DNA from: Streptomyces minutiscleroticus
Lineage (GTDB): Bacteria > Actinomycetota > Actinomycetes > Streptomycetales > Streptomycetaceae
Direction of reading: 5' to 3'
NCBI RefSeq assembly: GCF_014650875.1
Contig: NZ_BMVU01000033.1
Span: 40,930 to 104,929, forward strand
DNA: 64,000 nt
Both the position numbers and the translations under genes were made by a program. A model generated the notes under the pieces. That model was not told the DNA's origin. It ran no database searches and saw only the letters and a program-made list of their open reading frames with translations. The stretch's first letter is position 1; every line of letters starts with the position of its first letter. Positions 49,865-58,851 of the stretch are shown here, piece after piece.

Positions 49865-51664
49865 ATGCGGCGTCCTGTCGCACGGAAACTGGCGGCCCTC
49901 GCGGTCTCGGCCGCCGTGGTCTCGGTCGGCGCGGCGGCGCCGCCGGCCACGGGCGCCGACGCGCCCGTCAAGACACCGGTGGCCACCGGCTACGGCGGGG
50001 CCGTGGCCAGCGTCGACGCGGACGCCTCCGCCGCTGGCGTCGAGGTGCTGCGCAAGGGCGGCAACGCGGTCGACGCGGCCGTCGCCACGGCCGCCGCGCT
50101 CGGCGTCACCGAGCCCTACTCCGCGGGCATCGGCGGAGGCGGCTACTTCGTCTACTACGACGCGAAGTCCCGCAAGGTGCACACGATCGACGGCCGCGAG
50201 ACGGCGCCGCTGACCGCGGACGAGGACCTGTTCCTGGAGGACGGGAAGCCGGTCGCGTTCGCGGACGCCGTCACCAGCGGGCTGGGCGTGGGCACCCCCG
50301 GCACCCCCGCCACCTGGCAGGCGGCGCTGGACAGCTGGGGCAGCAGGAAGCTCGGCACGCTGCTGCGGCCCGCCGAGAAGCTCGCCCGCGACGGCTTCGC
50401 CGTCGACGCGACCTTCCGCTCGCAGACCCAGTCCAACCAGGAGCGCTTCGCGGACTTCCCGGACACGGCGAAGCTGTTCCTGCCCGGCGGCGAACTGCCC
50501 GTGGTCGGCTCGACCTTCAAGAACCCCGACCTCGCGCGCACCTACGCGGAGCTGGGCCGCAAGGGCGTACGCGCGCTGTACCGCGGCGATCTGGCCGAGG
50601 ACATCGTCGACACCGTCAACGAGCCGCCCGTCGACCCGGACTCCGGCCGCGTCGCCCGCCCCGGCGACCTGTCCCTGAAGGACCTCGCGGCCTACGAGGT
50701 GAAGCGGCAGGCGCCGACGCGGACCTCGTACCGCGGACTCGACGTCTACGGCATGGCGCCCTCCTCCTCGGGCGGCACGTCGGTCGCCGAGGCGCTGAAC
50801 ATCCTGGAGCGCACGGACCTCTCCAAGGCGTCCGAGGTCCGGTACCTGCACCGGTACATCGAGGCGAGCCGCATCGCGTTCGCCGACCGGGGCCGCTGGG
50901 TCGGCGACCCCGCCTTCGAGGACGTGCCGACGAAGGGGCTGCTGTCGCAGCGGTACGCCGACTCGCGGGCCTGCCTGATCCGCGACGACGCGGTGCTCAC
51001 CAGTCCGCTGGCGCCCGGCGACCCGCGCGACCCGGAGTCCTGCCGCACCGGCGGCAAGGCGGCCCCGACGACGTACGAGGGCGAGAACACCACGCACCTG
51101 ACGGTCGCCGACAAGTGGGGCAACGTCGTCGCCTACACCCTCACCATCGAGCAGACCGGCGGCAGCGGCATCACCGTGCCCGGGCGCGGCTTCCTGCTCA
51201 ACAACGAGCTGACGGACTTCTCCTTCGCGCCCGCGAGCCCGGACGTGCACGACCCGAACCTGCCCGGCCCGGGCAAGCGGCCGCGCTCGTCGATCTCCCC
51301 GACGATCGTCCTGGACCGGCACGACAAGCCGGTCGTCGCCCTCGGCTCGCCGGGCGGCGCGACCATCATCACGACCGTGCTGCAGACGCTGACCAACTTC
51401 CTGGACCGCGGCATGCCGCTCGTCGACGCGATCGCGGCGCCGCGCGCCAGCCAGCGCAACGCGGCGACCACGGAACTCGAACCGGGCCTGTGGGACAGCC
51501 CGCTCAGGGCCCGCCTGGAGTCCCTGGGGCACGCCTTCAAGGCGAACCCCGAGATCGGCGCCGCGACGGGCGTCCAGCGCCTGGCGGACGGCAGGTGGCT
51601 GGCGGCGGCCGAGACCGAGCGCCGGGGCGGCGGCTCGGCGATGGTGGTCCGGCCCGGCAGGTGA
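49865..51664 (+). CDS. ggt: gamma-glutamyltransferase
   Basis: This 599-residue precursor is exported (signal peptide RRPVARKLAALAVSAAVVSVGAAAPPATG) and has the gamma-glutamyltransferase fold that autocleaves. The new N-terminus of the small subunit is Thr409 in NTTHLTVADKWGNVVAYTLTIEQ. GGYFVYYDAKSRKVHTIDGRETAP, the APSSSGGTSVAEAL block, ITVPGRGFLLNNELTDFS and LGSPGGATIIT (oxyanion glycines) are conserved. It hydrolyses or transfers gamma-glutamyl groups of glutathione and related peptides outside the cell, which could release glutamate for the GluABCD transporter 1.1 kb away. Start ATG 49865 has GGAGG. Confidence 0.93.
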   Translation: MRRPVARKLAALAVSAAVVSVGAAAPPATGADAPVKTPVATGYGGAVASVDADASAAGVEVLRKGGNAVDAAVATAAALGVTEPYSAGIGGGGYFVYYDAKSRKVHTIDGRETAPLTADEDLFLEDGKPVAFADAVTSGLGVGTPGTPATWQAALDSWGSRKLGTLLRPAEKLARDGFAVDATFRSQTQSNQERFADFPDTAKLFLPGGELPVVGSTFKNPDLARTYAELGRKGVRALYRGDLAEDIVDTVNEPPVDPDSGRVARPGDLSLKDLAAYEVKRQAPTRTSYRGLDVYGMAPSSSGGTSVAEALNILERTDLSKASEVRYLHRYIEASRIAFADRGRWVGDPAFEDVPTKGLLSQRYADSRACLIRDDAVLTSPLAPGDPRDPESCRTGGKAAPTTYEGENTTHLTVADKWGNVVAYTLTIEQTGGSGITVPGRGFLLNNELTDFSFAPASPDVHDPNLPGPGKRPRSSISPTIVLDRHDKPVVALGSPGGATIITTVLQTLTNFLDRGMPLVDAIAAPRASQRNAATTELEPGLWDSPLRARLESLGHAFKANPEIGAATGVQRLADGRWLAAAETERRGGGSAMVVRPGR

Positions 51665-51687
51665 CGGGCCGGAACGGAGAGGGGACA

Positions 51688-51737
51688 GGGGCGGGTGCCC
51701 CGGACCGCGGTGAGGAGCGGTCCGGGGCACCCGCCCC
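51688..51737. terminator. long perfect hairpin between ggt and map
   Basis: A 21-bp perfect stem (51688-51708 with its complement at 51717-51737) with the loop GGTGAGGA sits between these convergent genes. It begins 24 bp after the ggt stop. A T/C tract follows on the + strand. Confidence 0.8.
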
Positions 51738-51862
51738 TTCCCGTGCGGACGGGGAGGACGGGCGCGGGGAAGCGGGGCGGCCCGGCCGTCGGGGGCGGTG
51801 GGGCCGCAGTGGCACGGGAGCCGTCGGGCGCGGGACGGCCGGCCGTCAGGAGGTACGGGCGG

Positions 51863-52636
51863 TCAGGACGTGCGGGCGGTCAGGACGCGCGGGCCGTCGT
51901 TCGTGATCGCCACCGTGTGCTCGACGTGGGCGGCGCGCGAGCCGTCGTCCGTCCTCAGCGTCCAGCCGTCGGGCGCCGCGTGGTAGCCGTCCGTGCCGCC
52001 GCCGATCAGCATCGGCTCGATCGCCAGGACCATGCCGTGGCGCAGCGGCAGCCCGCTGCCGGGACGGCCCTCGTTGGGCACGGGCGGGTCCTCGTGCATG
52101 CGGCGGCCCACGCCGTGGCCGCCGAAGCCGTCCGGCACGCCGTAGCCCGCCGCGCGGCAGACCGAGCCGACGGCGTGCGCGATGTCGCCGATGCGGTTGC
52201 CGACGACCGCCGCCCCGATGCCCGCCGCGAGGGCGCGCTCGGCGGTCTCCACCAGCCGCAGGTCGGCGGTGCTCGGCGAACCCACGACGAAGCTGATCGC
52301 GGAGTCGCCGACCCAGCCGCCCAGCTCGGCGCCGAAGTCGACGGAGACGAGGTCGCCGTCGCGCAGCCGGTAGCCGTCCGGGATGCCGTGCACGATGGCG
52401 TCGTTGACGGACGCGCAGACGACCGCGGGGTAGGGGGTCGGCGCGAACGAGGGGTGGTAGCCGAGGAAGGGGGAGGACGCCCCCGCGTCCCGCAGCACGC
52501 CGTGCGCCACCTCGTCCAGCTCCAGCAGGGACACGCCCACGTCGGCGGCCTCCCGCACGGCCGTGAGGGCCCGTCCCACGACCTGCCCCGCCTCGTGCAT
52601 CGCGTCCATCGCCGCGTCCGTCTTCAGTTCCACCAT
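51863..52636 (-). CDS. map: methionine aminopeptidase, type I
   Basis: This 257-residue protein has the M24 fold and the five metal ligands: LVSVDFGAELGGWVGDSA (two Asp), GFGGHGVGRRMHEDP (His), LAIEPM (Glu) and HVEHTVAI (Glu). It removes initiator Met in the cytosol. I use ATG 52636, because TAAAGT on the minus strand (52649-52644) ends 7 nt before it and predicts a leaderless mRNA. A start at 52660 would lie upstream of that promoter. The gene is divergent from an XRE regulator. Streptomyces has several map paralogues, so this one may be specialised. Confidence 0.92.
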   Translation of the reverse strand: MVELKTDAAMDAMHEAGQVVGRALTAVREAADVGVSLLELDEVAHGVLRDAGASSPFLGYHPSFAPTPYPAVVCASVNDAIVHGIPDGYRLRDGDLVSVDFGAELGGWVGDSAISFVVGSPSTADLRLVETAERALAAGIGAAVVGNRIGDIAHAVGSVCRAAGYGVPDGFGGHGVGRRMHEDPPVPNEGRPGSGLPLRHGMVLAIEPMLIGGGTDGYHAAPDGWTLRTDDGSRAAHVEHTVAITNDGPRVLTARTS

Positions 52637-52643
52637 GCCAATT

Positions 52644-52649
52644 ACTTTA
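52644..52649 (-). promoter_or_regulatory. -10 hexamer of the map promoter
   Basis: On the minus strand TAAAGT ends 7 nt before ATG 52636. The promoter faces that of the XRE gene, with about 25 bp between the two hexamers, so RNA polymerase or XRE binding at either would affect both. Confidence 0.5.
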
Positions 52650-52674
52650 CCGGTCGCCATGGCGGAGACGGTAT

Positions 52675-52680
52675 TAGAAT
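52675..52680 (+). promoter_or_regulatory. -10 hexamer of the XRE-gene promoter
   Basis: TAGAAT, inside TATTAGAAT, ends 6 nt before ATG 52687 and is the best -10 match among the leaderless candidates in this window. Confidence 0.6.
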
Positions 52681-52686
52681 GGGGGC

Positions 52687-52938
52687 ATGGTGCGCACCCC
52701 CCTGACCCCTGAAGAGCGCGAGCGCGGCGAGCGGCTCGGCCGGCTGCTGCGCGAGGCCCGCGGCGGCCGCAGCATGGTGGAGGTCGCCGCCAGCGCCGGT
52801 CTGTCGGCGGAGACGCTGCGCAAGATCGAGACGGGCCGCGCGCCGACGCCGGCGTTCTTCACGGTCGCCGCGCTGGCCCGGGTCCTGGGCCTGTCGATGG
52901 ACGAGCTCGCGGGAGCGTGCGCTCCGATCGCGGTGTGA
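52687..52938 (+). CDS. small XRE-family helix-turn-helix regulator
   Basis: This 83-residue protein is nearly all DNA-binding domain: RERGERLGRLLREARGGRSMVEVAASAGLSAETLRKIETGRAPTPAFFTVAALARVLGLSMDELA, with the recognition helix SAETLRKIETG. No effector domain follows. It is divergent from map with overlapping control regions, so regulating map and itself is the simplest model. The pair map-XRE recurs in Streptomyces as I recall. The leaderless start at 52687 is well supported. Confidence 0.88.
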   Translation: MVRTPLTPEERERGERLGRLLREARGGRSMVEVAASAGLSAETLRKIETGRAPTPAFFTVAALARVLGLSMDELAGACAPIAV

Positions 52939-53274
52939 GCCCCGGCCCCGTGCGCTCCGACCGGGGCTGTGAGTCCTTGCTCCGTGCGCTCCGGCCGGGG
53001 AGTGTGAGTCCTCGCTCCGGGTGGCGGGTCCCGGGCCGGGGTCCGTGCGCCCGTGCCGGGGTCCGTGCGCCCGTGCCGGATCGTGCGCGCCTGCGCCGGT
53101 CGCCGGGCGCCCGACTTCCCGCCTGCGCTTTCGTGTCGGCGGGTGTCCGTTCCCGGTAGCGTCACACTCCGGAAGGGGAGGAGCGCTCCGCGTCCGGTAC
53201 GAAAACCCGCCGTAGCGATCACGTAACACGACTGGTGTTCTCTGCCGGAACGGAGTACTCCAGTCTCGCGTGGG
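52939..53274. other. 336-bp non-coding interval with degenerate repeats
   Basis: A unit like GTGCGCTCCGGCCGGGG...GTGAGTCC recurs from 52939 to 53020, and CGGGGTCCGTGCGCCCGTGC occurs twice between 53038 and 53080. The 3' part (53150-53270) is less GC-rich and contains GTAACACGACTGGTGTTCTC, a possible promoter. No gene is supported. Confidence 0.45.
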
Positions 53275-54990
53275 GTGGATGTGATGACAGTGGAACAACT
53301 CCCGCGCCAGGTGCGGGAGTTCGCGGGGTACCTGCGGGAGCTGGCGGCCCTGCTCGACCAGGGCGGCGGCTGGTACGGCGTGTTCCGGCAGCGCGATCCC
53401 GACGGGATGCGCGCCTGCCTCGACGGGGCCGAGGTGCCGCCGTGGGACGTCGTGGAGGCGCTCCTGCAGGACTTCGCGGCCGCATACGGCGCGGAGGCCG
53501 CGGCCCGGGAGACCGAACGGGCGCGGGCGCTGCACCGGGCGTCGTCCCACGCCCACGACGCGCGGCCCGGCGGCCGCGACGCCCTCGGCGACCGCCTCGA
53601 CATCATGCTCCGGGAGCAGCGCTACGCCGCCGAGCGGCAGGAGGGGCTCGCGCGGGCGCTGAGCGTCGCCGCGACCGCCGAGGAGTCCGACGCCCTCCGC
53701 CGCGACCTGGCCTGGGCCCGCGACGACCACGAGCGCGCCACCGCCCGGTGCGCCGAGCTCAGGACCCGTATGGAGGTGCTGGACCGCCGGTCCTGGGGCG
53801 GCCCCGCCCGGCAGGACCCCGGCGCCGCGTCCGGGGACGGGGCCCCGCTGGCGTTCCCGCCGGGGAGCGGGGCGACGGTCTTCCGGCGCGAGGCGCACGG
53901 GACGGCGGACGCCCCGCCCGGCGGGGAGCCGTCCCCGGAGCCCCGGCCGGTCCGGCACACGGCGGCCGGGGTGCCGTCCGCGGGAGCCCCGGCGGCCGGG
54001 GCGCCGTCCGCAAAGAGCCCGGCCGCCGCGCGGGACGCCTCCGTCCCGGCCCTCCCGGTCCCCGCTCCGTACGGGCCCGAGGGGCAGTGGTCCGAGGCGT
54101 CCGGACCCGAGGCGCCCGGACCCGAGGAGTACGGTCCCGAGGCGCCTGCGTCCGCGTCCGCGGTGCGCGAGGCCGGCGAGGCGCGCGGGGACGGGGCCGC
54201 CGGAGGCGGGCCCGACGGGCCCGGCGCCGCCGCGCGGCGCCTCCCCGGGCAGCGCGGCAGGCGGCGGCTGCGGGGCGGCGCCCGGTTCGCCGGGATGCCG
54301 GAGGAGGGCGGGGCCGCCGTCGCCCCCGTGCCGGAGCCGCCCGCCCCCGCCGCCCCGGCGCGGCGCACCCCGCGCGGTGCCCGGTTCGCGGGCGCCGCGC
54401 AGGAGGCGTCCCCGGCGCAGTCGTCGGCCGGCGCCGCCGCCGGTCTGCCGGACCCCGCAGAGGAGGCGCGGGGGATCGTCGCCGAGACCGTCGGCCGGCT
54501 CGTCCGGCTGCGCGCCGAGGGCCGCAGCGGCGAGGCGCACGCCCTGCTCGCCGAGGCCGTGTCCTGGCCCGCCGACCGGCTGCCGGCGCTCGCCGCCGCA
54601 CTGGACCGCGCCGGCCTCGGCGCCGACCGGTCCACGCTGCTGTGGGAGGCCGCCTCGCTGCCGCCCGCCCGGCTGGTCGCCGCGGCCGACGCGCTGGTCG
54701 CGGCGGGCCGCGCCGCGGACGGGGAGCAGCTGCTGCGGCAGGGCGTGGTGCGCCCGGCGGAGGAGATCGGGGAGGCGGTGCTCGTCCTCGCCGCCGAGGG
54801 CCGCGACCGCGCGGTGCGCGCGCTCCTGGACGCCCACGTCCGGATGCGCACCCCCGCCGAGGCCGCGCAGAGCGCGTCCCCCGACCCCGGGCGGCTCGTG
54901 CCGCTGCTCCTGGAGGCGGCCGGGGCCGTCTCCGAGGAACGCCACTGGGACCTCGTGCACGCGCTGCGCGTCGCCGGCTTCACCGCGTGA
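53275..54990 (+). CDS. large hypothetical protein with disordered middle and helical C-terminus
   Basis: This 571-residue protein of unknown function starts at GTG 53275 or ATG 53284. Residues 4-165 are helical with coiled-coil character (VEQLPRQVREFAGYLRELAALLDQ, ALRRDLAWARDDHERATARCAELRTRMEVLDRR) and resemble a Streptomyces group of dimeric adaptor-like proteins. The middle (about 170-390) is disordered and repetitive, with PEAPGPEEYGPEAPA and two GARFAG boxes. The end (about 395-571) consists of short helical repeats (ALLAEAVSWPADRLPALAAALDRAGLG, LLWEAASLPPARLVAAADALVAAG) that look like alpha-solenoid. It has no membrane segment or catalytic motif. It is monocistronic. Confidence 0.72.
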   Translation: MDVMTVEQLPRQVREFAGYLRELAALLDQGGGWYGVFRQRDPDGMRACLDGAEVPPWDVVEALLQDFAAAYGAEAAARETERARALHRASSHAHDARPGGRDALGDRLDIMLREQRYAAERQEGLARALSVAATAEESDALRRDLAWARDDHERATARCAELRTRMEVLDRRSWGGPARQDPGAASGDGAPLAFPPGSGATVFRREAHGTADAPPGGEPSPEPRPVRHTAAGVPSAGAPAAGAPSAKSPAAARDASVPALPVPAPYGPEGQWSEASGPEAPGPEEYGPEAPASASAVREAGEARGDGAAGGGPDGPGAAARRLPGQRGRRRLRGGARFAGMPEEGGAAVAPVPEPPAPAAPARRTPRGARFAGAAQEASPAQSSAGAAAGLPDPAEEARGIVAETVGRLVRLRAEGRSGEAHALLAEAVSWPADRLPALAAALDRAGLGADRSTLLWEAASLPPARLVAAADALVAAGRAADGEQLLRQGVVRPAEEIGEAVLVLAAEGRDRAVRALLDAHVRMRTPAEAAQSASPDPGRLVPLLLEAAGAVSEERHWDLVHALRVAGFTA

Positions 54991-55163
54991 CGCGCGGGGC
55001 GCCGGCGCACGGGGCGTCACCCACAGGTGTGGGAAACACGATCGACCCCGCGCGTTGACGACGACGGTCTTGGCAAGGCCGCTCCGGAGCCTTACGTTCG
55101 TCCCTCTACGGCCCGCTTCTACGGGCGTAGAGGCTCTCTGACGTCCCGTCGAAGGAGCAGCTC

Positions 55164-56006
55164 ATGGCCAATGTCGTACGCGCCGCCCTGGTCCAGGCGA
55201 CCTGGACCGGCGACACCGAGTCGATGGTCGCCAAGCACGAGGAGCACGCCCGCGAGGCGGCCCGGCAGGGCGCGCGGGTCATCGGATTCCAGGAAGTGTT
55301 CAACGCCCCCTACTTCTGCCAGGTCCAGGAGCCCGAGCACTACCGCTGGGCCGAGCCCGTGCCGGACGGCCCGACCGTCACCCGCATGAAGGCGCTCGCC
55401 CGCGAGACCGGCATGGTGATCGTCGTCCCCGTCTTCGAGGTCGAGCAGTCCGGCTTCTACTTCAACACCGCCGCCGTGATCGACGCGGACGGCAGCTACC
55501 TCGGCAAGTACCGCAAGCACCACATCCCGCAGGTCAAGGGCTTCTGGGAGAAGTACTACTTCAAGCCGGGCAACGTGGGCTGGCCGGTCTTCGACACCGC
55601 CGTCGGGAAGATCGGCGTCTACATCTGCTACGACCGCCACTTCCCCGAGGGCTGGCGGCAGCTCGGCCTCAACGGCGCCCAGCTCGTCTACAACCCGTCC
55701 GCCACCTCGCGCGGCCTGTCCGCCTACCTGTGGCAGCTGGAGCAGCCCGCCGCGGCGGTCGCCAACGAGTACTTCGTCGCCGCGATCAACCGCGTCGGCC
55801 AGGAGGAGTACGGCGACAACGACTTCTACGGGACCAGCTACTTCGTGGACCCGCGCGGCCGGTTCGTCGGCGACGTCGCCGACGACAAGAGCGAGGAACT
55901 CGTCGTGCGCGACCTGGACTTCGGCCTGATCGACGAGGTCCGGCAGCAGTGGGCCTTCTACCGCGACCGGCGGCCCGACGCCTACGAGGGGCTGGTGCGG
56001 CCGTGA
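55164..56006 (+). CDS. N-carbamoyl-beta-alanine amidohydrolase (nitrilase superfamily)
   Basis: This 280-residue carbon-nitrogen hydrolase has the catalytic triad Glu44 (GFQEVF), the Lys of KYRKHHIP and Cys155 (YICYDRHFPEG). VRAALVQATWTGDTESM, GFYFNTAAVID and NEYFVAAINRVGQEE are close to beta-ureidopropionases, and the genes that follow encode an aminotransferase and a dihydropyrimidinase. It should cleave N-carbamoyl-beta-alanine to beta-alanine, carbon dioxide and ammonia in the cytosol. Start ATG 55164 has GAAGGAG. It overlaps the aminotransferase start by 4 bp (GTGA). Confidence 0.9.
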   Translation: MANVVRAALVQATWTGDTESMVAKHEEHAREAARQGARVIGFQEVFNAPYFCQVQEPEHYRWAEPVPDGPTVTRMKALARETGMVIVVPVFEVEQSGFYFNTAAVIDADGSYLGKYRKHHIPQVKGFWEKYYFKPGNVGWPVFDTAVGKIGVYICYDRHFPEGWRQLGLNGAQLVYNPSATSRGLSAYLWQLEQPAAAVANEYFVAAINRVGQEEYGDNDFYGTSYFVDPRGRFVGDVADDKSEELVVRDLDFGLIDEVRQQWAFYRDRRPDAYEGLVRP

Positions 56007-57289
56007 CCGGGGAGCTGCACCGCCGCCACCGCGCCGTCCTGCCCGACTGGCTCGCGCTGTACTACCGCGACCCCCTGGAGCTCACGCACGGCGAGGGCCG
56101 CCACGTGTGGGACGCCGACGGCAACCGCTACCTCGACTTCTTCGGCGGCATCCTCACCACGATGACCGCGCACGCGCTGCCCGAGGTCACCAAGGCGGTC
56201 GCCGAGCAGGCCGGGCGGATCATCCACTCCTCCACGCTCTACCTCAACCGCCCGATGGTGGAGCTGGCCGAGCGGATCGCGCAGATCTCCGGCATCCCCG
56301 ACGCCCGGGTCTTCTTCACCACCTCCGGCACCGAGGCCAACGACACCGCCCTGCTGCTGGCGACCGCCTACCGCCGCAGCAACCAGATCCTGGCGATGCG
56401 CAACAGCTACCACGGCCGCTCCTTCAGCGCGGTCGGCGTCACCGGCAACCGCGGCTGGTCCCCGACGGCCCTGTCGCCGCTGCAGACGCTGTACGTGCAC
56501 GGCGGCGTGCGCACCCGCGGCCCCTACGCCCACCTCGACGACGCCGCGTTCGTCCAGGCGTGCGTGGCCGACCTGGAGGACCTGCTCGGCCACGTCCGCC
56601 CGCCCGCCGCGCTGATCGCCGAGCCGGTCCAGGGCGTCGGCGGGTTCACCTCGCCGCCCGACGGCCTGTACGCGGCCTTCCGCGAGGTGCTGCAGCGACG
56701 CGGCGTGCTGTGGATCGCCGACGAGGTGCAGACCGGCTGGGGCCGCACCGGCGACCACTTCTGGGGCTGGCAGGCGCACGCCCAGAACGGCCCGCCCGAC
56801 ATGGTCACCTTCGCCAAGGGCATCGGCAACGGCATGTCGGTCGGCGGCGTCGTCGCCCGCGCCGAGATCATGAACTGCCTCGACGCCAACTCCATCTCCA
56901 CCTTCGGCGGCTCCCCGGTCACCATGGCGGCGGGCCTCGCCAACCTCACGTACCTGCTGGAGCACGACCTGCAGGGCAACGCCCGGCGCGTCGGCGGCCT
57001 CCTCGCCGAGCTGCTGCGGGCCGCCACGGCGGGACTGCCCGGCGTACGGGAGGTGCGCGGGCGCGGACTCATGATCGGCGTCGAGCTGGTCCGCCCCGGC
57101 ACGGACGAGGCCGACCCGGAGGCGGCCGCCGAGGTGCTGGAGGCGGCCCGCGCGGGCGGCCTGCTGATCGGCAAGGGCGGCGGCCACGACACCAGCGTGC
57201 TCCGCATCGCCCCGCCCCTGTCGCTCACCGTCGCGGAGGCCGAGGAGGGCGCCGCGATCCTGGAGCGGGCGCTGAGGAGCGTGCGGTAG
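56003..57289 (+). CDS. class III aminotransferase, beta-alanine type
   Basis: This 428-residue PLP enzyme of the omega-aminotransferase fold has GTEANDTALLLATAYRRSNQILAMRNSYHGRS, LIAEPVQGVGGFTSPPDGLY, WIADEVQTGWGRTGDHFWGWQ and the cofactor lysine Lys272 (TFAKGIGNG). Its coupling to the nitrilase suggests it transaminates beta-alanine (or 3-aminoisobutyrate) to malonate semialdehyde. The family also includes alanine-glyoxylate aminotransferases. The start GTG at 56003 lies in the preceding stop codon. Confidence 0.9.
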   Translation: MTGELHRRHRAVLPDWLALYYRDPLELTHGEGRHVWDADGNRYLDFFGGILTTMTAHALPEVTKAVAEQAGRIIHSSTLYLNRPMVELAERIAQISGIPDARVFFTTSGTEANDTALLLATAYRRSNQILAMRNSYHGRSFSAVGVTGNRGWSPTALSPLQTLYVHGGVRTRGPYAHLDDAAFVQACVADLEDLLGHVRPPAALIAEPVQGVGGFTSPPDGLYAAFREVLQRRGVLWIADEVQTGWGRTGDHFWGWQAHAQNGPPDMVTFAKGIGNGMSVGGVVARAEIMNCLDANSISTFGGSPVTMAAGLANLTYLLEHDLQGNARRVGGLLAELLRAATAGLPGVREVRGRGLMIGVELVRPGTDEADPEAAAEVLEAARAGGLLIGKGGGHDTSVLRIAPPLSLTVAEAEEGAAILERALRSVR

Positions 57290-57314
57290 CACGGCCGTCC
57301 GCTCCCCGCGTCGT

Positions 57315-57348
57315 CCCCGGGCCGGGCGGTCCGGCGCCCGGCCCGGGG
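57315..57348 (+). terminator. hairpin between the aminotransferase and hydantoinase genes
   Basis: A perfect 14-bp stem (CCCCGGGCCGGGCG at 57315-57328 with its complement at 57335-57348) and a 6-nt loop begin 26 bp after the aminotransferase stop. It may separate the two transcripts or act as an attenuator. Confidence 0.6.
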
Positions 57349-57450
57349 AGCCCCCGCCCCGTCCTTCACCCCCGCGGAACGGCGCCGCCCCGTGGCCCGC
57401 CCCACGGGCCCTGCCCAGCGCATACACGCACCACCGGAAGGAGAGGGAGC

Positions 57451-58851
57451 ATGAGCCGTACTGTCATCCGCGGTGGCCTCGTCGTCACCGCCTCCGACGA
57501 GATGCACGCCGACGTCCTGATCGAGGACGGCCGGATCGCCGCCCTCGCCGCGACCGGCACCCCGGCCGCCGGCGCCTGGACGGCGGAGCGGACCGTCGAC
57601 GCGACCGGCAAGTACGTGATCCCGGGCGGCGTCGACGGGCACACGCACATGGAGATGCCCTTCGGCGGCACCTACGCCTCCGACACCTTCGAGACCGGCA
57701 CCCGCGCCGCCGCCTGGGGCGGCACCACCACGATCGTCGACTTCGCCGTGCAGAGCGTGGGCCGCCCGCTGCGCGAGGGCCTCGACGCCTGGCACGCCAA
57801 GGCCGACGGCAGGTGCGCGATCGACTACGCCTTCCACATGATCGTCTCCGACGTGAACCAGGAGACGCTCAAGGAGATGGACCTCCTGGTGACCGAGGGC
57901 GTCACCTCGTTCAAGCAGTTCATGGCGTATCCCGGCGTCTTCTACAGCGACGACGGGCAGATCCTGCGGGCCATGCAGCAGGCCGCCGGGAACGGCGGGC
58001 TGATCATGATGCACGCCGAGAACGGCATCGCGATCGACGTCCTCGTGGAGCAGGCGCTCGCGCGCGGCGAGACCGACCCCCGGTACCACGGCGAGGTGCG
58101 CAAGGCGCTGCTGGAGGCCGAGGCCACGCACCGGGCGATCCGGCTCGCGCAGGTCGCCGGCGCGCCCCTGTACGTCGTGCACGTCTCGGCGCGGGAGGCG
58201 GTGGCCGAGCTGGCCCGTGCCCGGGACGAGGGCCTGGACGTGTTCGGCGAGACCTGCCCGCAGTACCTCTTCCTGTCCACCGACAACCTCGCCGAGCCGG
58301 ACTTCGAGGGCGCGAAGTACGTGTGCTCCACACCCCTGCGTCCCAGGGACCACCAGGCCGCCCTGTGGCAGGGCCTGCGCACCAATGACCTCCAGGTCGT
58401 CTCCACCGACCACTGCCCCTTCTGCTTCTCCGGCCAGAAGGAGCTGGGCCGGGGCGACTTCTCGAAGATCCCCAACGGCCTGCCGGGCGTGGAGAACCGG
58501 ATGGACCTGCTCCACCAGGCCGTCGTCGACGGCCGCATCTCGCGCCGCCGCTGGATCGAGATCGCCTGCGCCACCCCGGCCCGGATGTTCGGCCTGTACC
58601 CGAAGAAGGGCACCATCGCCCCGGGCGCCGACGCCGACGTCGTGGTCTACGACCCGCACGCCGAGCAGGTGATCTCCGCGGAGACCCATCACATGAACGT
58701 CGACTACTCGGCGTACGAGGGCCGGCGCGTGACCGGCCGCGTCGAGACCGTCCTGTCGCGCGGCGAGTTCGTCGTCACCGGCCGGGAGTTCACCGGCCGC
58801 GCCGGGCACGGCACCTACACCCCCCGCTCCACCTGCCAGTACCTGAGCTAG
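57451..58851 (+). CDS. hydA: dihydropyrimidinase/hydantoinase
   Basis: This 466-residue cyclic amidohydrolase has IPGGVDGHTHMEMPFGG (His-x-His), the carboxylated Lys in SFKQFMAYPG, MMHAENG, LYVVHVSAREA and VSTDHCPFCFSGQKE with the metal Asp. The length and C-terminus (ending TCQYL) match complete dihydropyrimidinases. It hydrolyses dihydrouracil, dihydrothymine or hydantoins. The last codon and the TAG stop fall at the edge of a MITE-like inverted repeat (58848-58869), so the natural stop has been replaced. GGAGAGGGAGC precedes ATG 57451. Confidence 0.92.
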   Translation: MSRTVIRGGLVVTASDEMHADVLIEDGRIAALAATGTPAAGAWTAERTVDATGKYVIPGGVDGHTHMEMPFGGTYASDTFETGTRAAAWGGTTTIVDFAVQSVGRPLREGLDAWHAKADGRCAIDYAFHMIVSDVNQETLKEMDLLVTEGVTSFKQFMAYPGVFYSDDGQILRAMQQAAGNGGLIMMHAENGIAIDVLVEQALARGETDPRYHGEVRKALLEAEATHRAIRLAQVAGAPLYVVHVSAREAVAELARARDEGLDVFGETCPQYLFLSTDNLAEPDFEGAKYVCSTPLRPRDHQAALWQGLRTNDLQVVSTDHCPFCFSGQKELGRGDFSKIPNGLPGVENRMDLLHQAVVDGRISRRRWIEIACATPARMFGLYPKKGTIAPGADADVVVYDPHAEQVISAETHHMNVDYSAYEGRRVTGRVETVLSRGEFVVTGREFTGRAGHGTYTPRSTCQYLS

